A DNA stretch of 5,170 bases from the NCBI GenBank assembly GCA_026002265.1, contig BOBG01000133.1, forward strand, positions 1 to 5,170, in the 5' to 3' direction. Below are positions 1-5,170 of this stretch, piece after piece. The notes beneath the pieces were generated by a model that worked only from the letters and a program-made list of their open reading frames with translations, did not search any database and was not told the origin of the DNA. The translations under genes were made by a program, and so were the position numbers. Position 1 is the first letter of the stretch. Every line of letters begins with the position of its first letter. The DNA is from Spirochaetia bacterium. Lineage in GTDB: Bacteria; Spirochaetota; Spirochaetia; Treponematales; Breznakiellaceae.

Positions 1-863
1 TTGAGATCTTTGTTCGTGGCAGCCACGATCCGGACATCAACCTCGACCGTTTCCTCACCGCCAACCCGCTCAAATTGTTTTTCCTGCAACACCCGGAGCA
101 ATTTTATCTGTAAATTTTGATCAATTTCACCGATTTCATCGAGAAAAAGCGTTCCCTCGTTTGCCAGTTCAAACCGGCCCCGTTTACGGGACTGCGCTCC
201 GGTAAATGCCCCTTTTTCATGCCCAAACAACTCACTTTCAAGCAGACTCTCCGCAAGAGCAGCGCAATGAACCTTGATGAGCGGCTTTTTTTTCCGGGGA
301 GACAGTTCGTGAATCGCATTCGCTACTAACTCTTTACCGGTTCCGGATTCTCCGGAAATAAGCACAGACGCTTTTGCCGGCGCAACCCGGCTGATTGTGT
401 CAAAAACCCGGTGCATGGCCGCAGATGAACCGATGATCGTCCGGAACTGTGTCCGGGACTCAAGTTCCTCCTCGATTCTCCTATGCCGAATCTCCAATTC
501 ACGGGACTTGAGCGCACGTTTAACGAGCAGTGAAAGTCGATCCAAATTAACCGGTTTTGTGAGAAAATCATAGGCGCCGCTCCGCATTGCCGCAACAGCA
601 TTTTCCACAGTACCATGACCTGTGAGTACGATCACCGGAATCCCAGGCGATTCTGCATTGATTCGATTGAGTAAGTCTTCGCCACTCAAGCCCGGCATAC
701 GAAGATCCGTTATGATGAGATCAATATCCCCTTTTTGGAAATAGCGCCAGCCTTCGTCACCGCCCGCAGCCGTCACCACATCATGTCCATCCATGAGCAG
801 TGACGCAGCGAGTCCCTCGCGGATATTTTTTTCGTCATCAACAACCAAAATTTTAAATTTCAT
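1..863 (-). CDS. NtrC-family sigma-54-activating response regulator (3' end outside window)
   Basis: A cytoplasmic transcription activator that, once phosphorylated, uses ATP to open sigma-54 RNA polymerase promoters. The 287 visible residues read without interruption. The receiver domain (about 3-118) has the acidic pair D9-D10, phospho-acceptor D53 in TDLRMPG, T81 and K103 in FLTKP. The AAA+ domain starts near 140, with Walker A GESGTGKE (171-178), the sigma-54-contacting loop GAFTGA (218-223) and Walker B LFLDEIGE (239-246). The sequence stops at about IVAATNKDL, so the rest of AAA+ and the Fis-type DNA-binding domain lie beyond the left edge. The start ATG at 863 has AAAGGA six bases upstream. 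It follows the cNMP regulator gene by 99 bases with no promoter or terminator that I can recognise, so co-transcription is likely. All catalytic motifs are intact. Its cognate kinase and target genes cannot be named from the sequence. Confidence 0.96.
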   Translation of the reverse strand, partial: MKFKILVVDDEKNIREGLAASLLMDGHDVVTAAGGDEGWRYFQKGDIDLIITDLRMPGLSGEDLLNRINAESPGIPVIVLTGHGTVENAVAAMRSGAYDFLTKPVNLDRLSLLVKRALKSRELEIRHRRIEEELESRTQFRTIIGSSAAMHRVFDTISRVAPAKASVLISGESGTGKELVANAIHELSPRKKKPLIKVHCAALAESLLESELFGHEKGAFTGAQSRKRGRFELANEGTLFLDEIGEIDQNLQIKLLRVLQEKQFERVGGEETVEVDVRIVAATNKDL

Positions 864-894
864 CCGGAATCCTTTATGAAGCAGCAGGAAGTAG

Positions 895-908
895 CTCGAA
901 TAATCGAG
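895..908. repeat. Small inverted repeat in the 99-base gap between the two regulator genes
   Basis: CTCGA and TCGAG flank a four-base loop (ATAA), giving a perfect five-base stem in the only non-coding stretch of the leftward regulator operon. No T-run follows on the minus strand, so it is not a standard terminator. It could be a minor mRNA hairpin or chance. The rest of the gap (864-962) shows only the ribosome binding site of the downstream gene. Confidence 0.35.
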
Positions 909-962
909 ACAAGCTCTTAGTCTTGGGTAGCTGACACTAAATCCGGAGCAATTTCGACAGGA

Positions 963-2186
963 TCACCTCCGGTTTTCTTTTCTCAGCCGTATATTCCGGT
1001 GATACGTACATTCTTTTGCAACTTCAACAACGTTAGACACATGAATCTTGTTATTATTGTCGATCTCTACACTTTTTGAACGATTCTCTTGTAACAATTT
1101 GTACAAAACAAGGCTCATCTCTTGCTGGGGAATACCCACCATCGTAGCAAGTTCTTTAGCACCAAAGTTAAAGGTGTGAGCAGAAGGCATCTCAAGCGGG
1201 ATCCGCTCCTTTTCAAGCTGCATGACCAAGGCATCGTAAATCCGCTCAATCGGATCTTCGATAAGTGCATTTGCTAATTGTTTGTATATAAGCCAGATCC
1301 GGTCAGCGAGCAGTTTGGTAAGCCGGGCAACAATCTGAGGTTGAGTCGCAGCCATACTTTGAAAGTTATCCCGGTTGATCACCATGACCGTACAATCTTC
1401 GTGAGCGATTGCACTTGCGGACCGCGGTTCGGATTCCAGCAGAGCCATTTCTCCGAAAATATCCCCCGGCTTGAGTACAGCAAGCAATACCTCGTTATTG
1501 TTCATAATTTTGGTAATTTTAACCGCACCGCTTTTTATGATAAAGAGTTCCTCTCCTTTTTCCCCTTCAGAAAAAAGTATAGAATCTTTTTTATAACTCC
1601 GGTTTACATCCTCCGGATCGTAATCAAAACGGAGCTTTGCCGCATATTTTTGTAGCAGATTCATCCGCGCCCGCGCCCGTTCAACGAGCGGATCATCCGG
1701 GTAGAGTTTAACGAACTGATAATAGGCATAGTATGCCTGGGGCCGGAGCGTTTTGCTCTCATAAAATTGCCCAATGGTCCAGAGAATCGATTTATCTTCT
1801 CCCTTGTCCGTTCCCTTGAGAGTAATCCGGGTCAAAGCGTGGTCAAGATAACGCATCCGCCGGGAAAAAGAAAGAATGATCTTCATCGCTATCGGAGTAT
1901 TATGTTCGATGAGTCCTTCAAATTGATTTTTATGTACAGCAATGAGAGAAACATCGGTCAACGCTTGTACCGTTTCAATATGTGCATGCACTGACATAGT
2001 CGATACGATTCCGAAAAAATCCCCAGGACCGAGTATATCACCTTCAGAAACTATTTCAGCTGTTTTGGAAATCCGTACTTTTCCTTGCCGGATAATGAAG
2101 AACCGGTCAATATCCAGTTTACCTTCAACGATAATATAGGTATTTACCTTAAAATCGACAAAGGCCAACTGCGGTTTTTCTGCCAT
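963..2186 (-). CDS. Double cNMP-binding-domain, TPR-linker, Crp-type HTH transcription regulator
   Basis: A probable cytoplasmic DNA-binding regulator sensing a cyclic nucleotide, 407 residues, about twice the length of ordinary Crp/Fnr proteins. Domains in order: a first cNMP-binding fold (about 8-118); a helical linker with a TPR-like stretch (about 152-179, YYAYYQFVKLYPDDP); a second cNMP-binding fold (about 195-310); a C-terminal winged HTH (about 343-385, core ELATMVGIPQQEMSLVLYKL). The second fold keeps a full phosphate-binding cassette, FGEMALL...PRSA (244-257). Its E246, R255 and S256 match the E, R and S that contact cAMP in E. coli CRP. The first fold lacks the matching Glu and Arg (FFGIVSTMSVHAHIE), so it is probably non-binding or structural. 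I chose ATG at 2186 over the in-frame TTG at 2195 because GAGG (2197-2200) lies ten bases before the ATG but only one before the TTG. It is the first gene of a leftward pair with the response regulator. The ligand is not proven. Confidence 0.93.
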   Translation of the reverse strand: MAEKPQLAFVDFKVNTYIIVEGKLDIDRFFIIRQGKVRISKTAEIVSEGDILGPGDFFGIVSTMSVHAHIETVQALTDVSLIAVHKNQFEGLIEHNTPIAMKIILSFSRRMRYLDHALTRITLKGTDKGEDKSILWTIGQFYESKTLRPQAYYAYYQFVKLYPDDPLVERARARMNLLQKYAAKLRFDYDPEDVNRSYKKDSILFSEGEKGEELFIIKSGAVKITKIMNNNEVLLAVLKPGDIFGEMALLESEPRSASAIAHEDCTVMVINRDNFQSMAATQPQIVARLTKLLADRIWLIYKQLANALIEDPIERIYDALVMQLEKERIPLEMPSAHTFNFGAKELATMVGIPQQEMSLVLYKLLQENRSKSVEIDNNNKIHVSNVVEVAKECTYHRNIRLRKENRR

Positions 2187-2188
2187 GC

Positions 2189-2217
2189 TTTTCAAACCTC
2201 ATGTACCGGATTATAAC
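2189..2217 (+). promoter_or_regulatory. Possible rightward promoter overlapping the leftward one
   Basis: TTTTCA (2189-2194, four of six) and TATAAC (2212-2217, five of six) are spaced by 17 bases and point rightwards to a transcription start near 2224. The -10 box shares the palindrome TTATAA (2211-2216) with the opposite promoter. If used, it would rule out the ATG at 2185 as the start of the rightward gene. Evidence is consensus matching only. A TTGACA at 2255-2260 has no well-spaced -10 box. Confidence 0.4.
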
Positions 2218-2238
2218 AATTTTTTGGGGTACCGGCAA
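2210..2238 (-). promoter_or_regulatory. Sigma-70-type promoter for the cNMP regulator
   Basis: On the minus strand a -35 box TTGCCG (2238-2233, four of six consensus bases) is followed after exactly 17 bases by a perfect -10 box TATAAT (2215-2210). Transcription would start near 2203, leaving a very short leader of about 17 bases that holds the GAGG ribosome binding site for the ATG at 2186. The position fits this gene well. Confidence 0.7.
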
Positions 2239-2289
2239 GCTGTGGATTTGAACCTTGACATAATCCTTAAATATTTGCACTGTTATCCT

Positions 2290-2835
2290 ATGCGATCTAG
2301 CTCTGTTTCTTCTCATCGCTGGACTCTTCCTTCTGAGTACCAGCAGTGTGCTGATGATATGTTTTATGCTGCGCCCGATCCGGCTCACACTTTAGCTTTT
2401 GCGGATCTGTTGGGAGTCGGTGGTGATTACCGGAAAATAGTTGCGGATCCGGAATTTGACCTCGGCATATTTCTGGACCATTTTCAGCATAATATGGATC
2501 TGTTGATCCAAAAAACATGGGTTCTGAGTTCTGACGAGTACTGTAAAGATCAGCTCCGGGACCGGATTCCCGGATTTGTTGCAAACGTTACACAAGGCCG
2601 GTACCGGAACGCTGTGAACGAATTTTCAACGATTCTTTCTGAACTTGCCTACCTTTTTTTCGGCGAGCAGAGTTATGCCAATGATTTTTGTGAGTGGGTG
2701 TTCCGGATAGACGATCAGATCGGGCTTTTTTGGTGGTATGGTCAAGAACTTTCAAACCTTGGAAGCCGGAATATCCATGACGAAACGCTGAAATCGCTTT
2801 TGTTGATTGGACTTAGCTATTTAACTAATTTTTAG
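2290..2835 (+). CDS. Unrecognised protein, probably soluble and helical
   Basis: I do not recognise this family. From ATG 2290 the product has 181 residues, rich in aromatic and acidic residues, with a likely all-helical middle and end. It has no signal peptide, membrane segment, Cys cluster or nucleotide-binding motif. Striking parts are HFQHNMDLLIQKTW, IPGFVANVTQGRYRNAVNEF and an aromatic run LAYLFFGEQ...FCEWVFRIDDQIGLFWWYG. Arg codons are often CGG, as in neighbouring genes, which supports real coding. The start is uncertain. The frame opens at ATG 2185, which would overlap the divergent gene's start and lie upstream of the likely promoter. GTG 2242 and ATG 2290 are alternatives, and none has a good Shine-Dalgarno sequence. 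I used 2290 as the conservative ATG. The 3' end overlaps the convergent lipoprotein gene by 11 bases. Shared divergent control with the cNMP regulator is possible, but no role can be assigned. Confidence 0.68.
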   Translation: MRSSSVSSHRWTLPSEYQQCADDMFYAAPDPAHTLAFADLLGVGGDYRKIVADPEFDLGIFLDHFQHNMDLLIQKTWVLSSDEYCKDQLRDRIPGFVANVTQGRYRNAVNEFSTILSELAYLFFGEQSYANDFCEWVFRIDDQIGLFWWYGQELSNLGSRNIHDETLKSLLLIGLSYLTNF

Positions 2836-3469
2836 CCTGCGGATTCGTCAACGCGGAAGTTGCATAGTCCCGATCTTCAGCCCACAACGCAAGGGTCCGG
2901 CCCGCGGACGGAAGAGCCAAGCCGGCAACTGTCCCCTCTTTCTCTTCCACCGGAATCGTCTTGAGCAGATTTCCGGATTCATCATAACAAAGGAAGTAGT
3001 GGGCCGGATACTGGGATATGATAGTGTAGATTTCGTCATGGATCGTGAACCGGGGAAAGGAAAACCGGGGAGAGTTCGGCGCATCAAATGTGAATGTATG
3101 CTCAACTTCTGCTCCAGATTTGTTACGCAAGAGCGCCCGGTACTGTCCCCGGGGAAGAGACGAACCATTGTACGAAACAATAGCTCTGCTTCCGATCCAT
3201 GTCCGGTTCTGATTCTCGACACTGATCCAATTTTCCGCGGTGAAAAGCCACTGGAGTTCCTGCCGGTCATGAAAAAGGTAGAGTTCAGCTAAATTTCCGG
3301 CTCCATCATCATCTTCCGCGATAATAAAAAATGAAAGACGCTCCTCCGGCCCCTTTTCTCCTTCAAAATACAGAGCCTGCATCGTCCCAAAGGGAATCCG
3401 GGGTTCAGCTTGCGTACAACTGCACAACAGTCCGGCACCGATGCTAAGACACAAAATAATTTTTGTCAT
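2825..3469 (-). CDS. Putative lipoprotein of unknown function
   Basis: A 214-residue exported protein that I cannot assign to a family. The N-terminus has K3, then a hydrophobic core and LLCSC, a relaxed lipobox with the acylated Cys most likely at C18. Spirochaetal lipoboxes often deviate from the strict LAGC form. The mature part has short alternating hydrophobic/polar stretches typical of beta-rich folds (for example AELYLFHDR, GQYRALLRN, VEHTFTFD, HYFLCYDESGNLLKTI) and no further membrane segment, so it should be membrane-anchored and exposed outside the cytoplasm. ATG 3469 has a good Shine-Dalgarno sequence, AGGGTGA, four bases upstream. The gene begins 18 bases after the stop of the FAD-subunit gene, so it is almost certainly in the same operon. 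The Shine-Dalgarno sequence fills that gap. Its stop lies inside the end of the convergent gene, with no terminator hairpin visible. Confidence 0.82.
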   Translation of the reverse strand: MTKIILCLSIGAGLLCSCTQAEPRIPFGTMQALYFEGEKGPEERLSFFIIAEDDDGAGNLAELYLFHDRQELQWLFTAENWISVENQNRTWIGSRAIVSYNGSSLPRGQYRALLRNKSGAEVEHTFTFDAPNSPRFSFPRFTIHDEIYTIISQYPAHYFLCYDESGNLLKTIPVEEKEGTVAGLALPSAGRTLALWAEDRDYATSALTNPQAKN

Positions 3470-3487
3470 ACAATCACCCTATAACGA

Positions 3488-4297
3488 TTAATCACACAAT
3501 TCAAGCAGATTCGATTCGAGGAAATCAATGATATTCTTTTGCACAAAGGAACGAAAATCGGACTTAGAAAGACTCTCTTTCCAGTGATCAATAAAAGAAT
3601 AAAAATCCTGTTGGCTGATTGGAAGGTGTTTGCCTGCAAGGATTCGTTCATGTTCACGATTCCGGAAGTAGCGATCAGATGCAGTGATGACAAGCCGTAT
3701 ATCCACGATCATATCTTTTTCAATCCGGGCAATAATAACACACACCGAAGCGCGGTCACCGATTATAGGAGATTCGAACTTGTTATACCGGTGATAATTC
3801 CATTGACCCAAAGGAATCCGGATACGGCTCAGCAAGGTCTGCGGTTCAAGCATCGATTTTGGCGAAAAGAGCCGGGAATAAGAAATCCACCGGGTAGATG
3901 CCCCGGAACGCACTTCATACTGGGCATCGAGTGCAAGAAAGGGCGCATTTAAATCACCATTGCACGCAATATTGCCACCGATAGTTGCAATTTCCCGAAT
4001 ATATGGATCTGCAAGGTGTTCGAGGCACTGCACGAGAATCTCCGGAACTGCTTTGCCCAAGGACCGGATAGTACTCAGCCTTACCATCGCACCGAGTTCA
4101 AGGTAGCGTTCGGTCCGGGTAATTTTTTGAATATCGTCCAATTTATCGAGAAAAAGCACCATGCCGGAAAGATGTACCAGCCGCTGCCCCTGTAAATGCA
4201 GGTGTTCAGTACCTCCCGCAAAGAGAATCGCATCAGGAAACCGGTTCCACATACCAAAAAGTTCTTGAAAGGTAACCGGGAAAAAAAGTTGTTTCAG
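3488..4297 (-). CDS. FAD-binding subunit of molybdenum hydroxylase (xanthine/CO dehydrogenase) family
   Basis: It resembles the medium, FAD-carrying subunit (XdhB/CoxM type) that passes electrons from the iron-sulfur subunit to an acceptor through FAD. Numbered from the proposed CTG start (269 residues), an N-terminal FFPVTFQEL (5-13) matches the usual 'P-T/S-x-x-E-A/L' opening. The first FAD loop is AGGTE (27-31), then LELGAMVRLS (66-75), the second FAD loop IREIATIGGNIA (101-111) and ALDAQYE (122-128). The C-terminal part has GDRASVCVIIARI and a likely CO-dehydrogenase flavoprotein C-domain. It is slightly shorter than most members (about 280-290). The Ser-Pro-x-x-Asp that usually follows the GGN loop is replaced by CNGDLN, so it is divergent. 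The first ATG (4252) would remove the FFPVTFQEL segment and has no ribosome binding site. The frame extends to a stop near 4322 with CTG 4297 or ATT 4300 behind AGGGGGAG. No Mo- or FeS-subunit gene is adjacent; a lipoprotein gene follows instead. Confidence 0.88.
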   Translation of the reverse strand: MKQLFFPVTFQELFGMWNRFPDAILFAGGTEHLHLQGQRLVHLSGMVLFLDKLDDIQKITRTERYLELGAMVRLSTIRSLGKAVPEILVQCLEHLADPYIREIATIGGNIACNGDLNAPFLALDAQYEVRSGASTRWISYSRLFSPKSMLEPQTLLSRIRIPLGQWNYHRYNKFESPIIGDRASVCVIIARIEKDMIVDIRLVITASDRYFRNREHERILAGKHLPISQQDFYSFIDHWKESLSKSDFRSFVQKNIIDFLESNLLELCD

Positions 4298-4301
4298 AAT
4301 G

Positions 4302-4309
4302 CTCCCCCT
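4302..4309 (-). promoter_or_regulatory. Strong ribosome binding site that points to a non-ATG start
   Basis: AGGGGGAG on the minus strand is the best Shine-Dalgarno sequence near the FAD-subunit gene. It ends four bases before CTG 4297 and one before ATT 4300, whereas the first in-frame ATG is about 50 bases further on. No ATG, GTG or TTG occurs in frame between the upstream stop and ATG 4252. Confidence 0.6.
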
Positions 4310-4312
4310 AAT

Positions 4313-4350
4313 AATTATAGATCAATATTTGTTTTTGAGTAACTATAATT
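4313..4350. repeat. Inverted repeat carrying mirror-image -10 boxes between divergent genes
   Basis: AATTATAG (4313-4320) and CTATAATT (4343-4350) are perfect eight-base inverted copies separated by 22 bases. Each arm contains TATAAT on opposite strands. The left arm is well placed for the leftward FAD-subunit operon. The right arm ends only three bases before the kinase ATG, so it would work only with a leaderless or nearly leaderless transcript. The arms could also be a binding site for a dimeric regulator. Confidence 0.45.
4314..4319 (-). promoter_or_regulatory. -10 box for the FAD-subunit/lipoprotein operon
   Basis: A perfect TATAAT on the minus strand lies just upstream of the Shine-Dalgarno sequence and would start transcription near 4307, giving a leader of only about ten bases. 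The hexamer 17 bases upstream, TTACTC (4342-4337), is a poor -35 box. The promoter may therefore need an activator or be weak. Confidence 0.5.
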
Positions 4351-4352
4351 GT

Positions 4353-5170
4353 ATGCGTAACACTAGAACCGCGACATTTATCGTTTCACTCATCTGTTGG
4401 CTGCTTGCATCTGCACTTCTTGCATTTATTATCGCGGGAATACGGGACCGGGCAAGACTCATCAGTGACAACGATAACGAACGGATTTTTAATACGTTGT
4501 CCATGATCCGGAGTTCAAAAACGATAGCAGAACAAATCGAGTCAAACGTCCTTCTTAAAGAGCGTATTATTGCTTTTGGTGTATACAATAACTCCGGAGA
4601 AATTAAATATGCGTGGGGACATACTCCCGCGCATTTTGACGAGCAGCTCATTGTGAATCAACCAAATAGCCGGTTCGGCCGTTATACGATTCCGGATCCT
4701 AAAGGAGAAACCTTTAAATTTGTGTTGCATAGTAAACAGCGGAACCGGGACAGACCAAGTCCATCCGAGCCGGTTTTTTCTACCTTCCTTTCCGGAGGAA
4801 ATTATGTGTATATTGTTGTTTCACATCAAAAATATTGGAGAACGCAGAAAGTAACCGGCTTTCTTTTCCCGTTATGTGAAATCGCATTGCTCAGTCTAGT
4901 TTTATACATCCGGCACCTCTATCTCCGAAACCGGGAATACCGGAGCAGCATCGAGGCGCAAAAAAATCTGGTCGTACTCGGTACTGCCGCGAGTACCTTG
5001 GCACACGAAATCAAGAATCCGCTGCTCAGTATCCGGATTCAAACCGGAATCTTAAGAAAAATACTACATGAAACGGGCCGCGAAGAAATCGCAATTATCG
5101 AAGAAGAAATTGAACGTCTCCAATCGCTGACCTACCGGGTCAACGACTATTTGCGCGAACCAAAAGGAAA
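4353..5170 (+). CDS. Membrane sensor histidine kinase, NtrB/AtoS-type H-box (3' end outside window)
   Basis: An inner-membrane sensor kinase that would autophosphorylate on a His and pass the phosphate to a response regulator. Of the 272 visible residues, the first membrane segment is about 8-30 (FIVSLICWLLASALLAFIIAG) and the second about 167-189 (VTGFLFPLCEIALLSLVLYI). They enclose an extracytoplasmic sensor region of about 135 residues with no motif I recognise. A short linker without an evident HAMP domain leads to the dimerisation/phospho-acceptor helix, LGTAASTLAHEIKNPLLSI, with phospho-acceptor H218. The HEIKNPL form is typical of kinases that pair with NtrC-type regulators. The ATPase domain (N, G1, F, G2 boxes) lies past the right edge. 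ATG 4353 is the only reasonable start, because the next Met is after the first membrane segment. Its Shine-Dalgarno sequence is weak (GAG 13 bases upstream) and a TATAAT sits at 4344-4349. It is divergent from the FAD-subunit operon. Confidence 0.93.
   Translation, partial: MRNTRTATFIVSLICWLLASALLAFIIAGIRDRARLISDNDNERIFNTLSMIRSSKTIAEQIESNVLLKERIIAFGVYNNSGEIKYAWGHTPAHFDEQLIVNQPNSRFGRYTIPDPKGETFKFVLHSKQRNRDRPSPSEPVFSTFLSGGNYVYIVVSHQKYWRTQKVTGFLFPLCEIALLSLVLYIRHLYLRNREYRSSIEAQKNLVVLGTAASTLAHEIKNPLLSIRIQTGILRKILHETGREEIAIIEEEIERLQSLTYRVNDYLREPKG

Noticed and set aside
326..616. Leftward open frame of 96 codons and similar frames opposite or inside the larger genes
   Set aside because: These are shadows of the response regulator, cNMP regulator, lipoprotein and FAD-subunit genes. 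They have no ribosome binding sites or family-like sequence.
621..636. Crp-like operator TGTGA-N6-TCACC
   Set aside because: It lies inside the response regulator gene, where it encodes the conserved receiver segment VIVLTGHG. The match follows from coding constraint and is far from any promoter.
895..908. CTCGA/TCGAG hairpin as a terminator between the two regulator genes
   Set aside because: The stem has only five base pairs and there is no T-run on the transcribed strand.
2193..2195. TTG start three codons upstream for the cNMP regulator
   Set aside because: Only one base separates it from GAGG, which is too close. ATG 2186 is ten bases away and fits better.
2185..2289. ATG 2185 as start of the rightward helical-protein gene
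   Set aside because: It would overlap the start of the divergent cNMP regulator, lies upstream of the likely rightward transcription start and has no ribosome binding site in range. The extension cannot be fully excluded.
2813..2833. TTAG...CTAA hairpin followed by five T as a rightward terminator
   Set aside because: The stem is AT-only, mismatched, has too tight a loop and lies inside the coding end; it would be too unstable.
4281..4287. Seven-A run near the start of the FAD-subunit gene as a phase-variation tract or a sequencing error hiding an ATG
   Set aside because: No ATG, GTG or TTG with the AGGGGGAG site exists in the other frames upstream of the run, so a shift would not restore a better start. 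Seven bases is also short for phase variation.

Overview
The window probably comes from a spirochaete of the Treponema/Spirochaeta type, with mid-range GC. That placement is an inference. It rests on a long regulator with two cyclic-nucleotide-binding domains and a TPR-like linker, a lipoprotein with a relaxed lipobox, strong use of the Arg codon CGG, and a marked excess of CCGG. No rRNA, tRNA, CRISPR array, transposon or phage gene is visible.

Left part (1-2238): two regulators are read leftwards. The first is a 407-residue protein with two cNMP-binding domains and a Crp-type helix-turn-helix (963-2186), with a good promoter just upstream (TTGCCG-17-TATAAT). The second, 99 bases downstream and probably co-transcribed, is an NtrC-family sigma-54-activating response regulator (start at 863). 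It leaves the window inside its AAA+ domain, so its C-terminus is not seen.

Middle (2189-2835): an unrecognised, probably helical soluble protein is read rightwards, divergent from the cNMP regulator. Its start is uncertain. A possible rightward promoter overlaps the leftward one, with both -10 boxes on the palindrome TTATAA.

Right-middle (2825-4319): a leftward two-gene operon. The first gene is a small FAD-binding subunit of the molybdenum hydroxylase (xanthine/CO dehydrogenase) family. It seems to start at a non-ATG codon behind a strong Shine-Dalgarno sequence. Eighteen bases further on lies an unrecognised lipoprotein gene, whose 3' end overlaps the convergent helical-protein gene by 11 bases. 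No molybdopterin or iron-sulfur partner subunit lies in the window.

Right end (4353-5170): a membrane sensor histidine kinase with an NtrB/AtoS-type H-box, divergent from the FAD-subunit operon and cut by the window end before its ATPase domain. It is the type of kinase that usually partners NtrC-type regulators. Whether it pairs with the regulator at the left edge or with one beyond the right edge cannot be told from here.

As a whole the window is signalling-rich: a second-messenger sensor, a phosphorelay activator and a membrane kinase, with an unexplained redox-subunit/lipoprotein pair in between. I see no clear new defence or mobile system. The most unusual items are the isolated FAD subunit with its odd start, the double-cNMP regulator, and the CCGG/TCCGGA excess.
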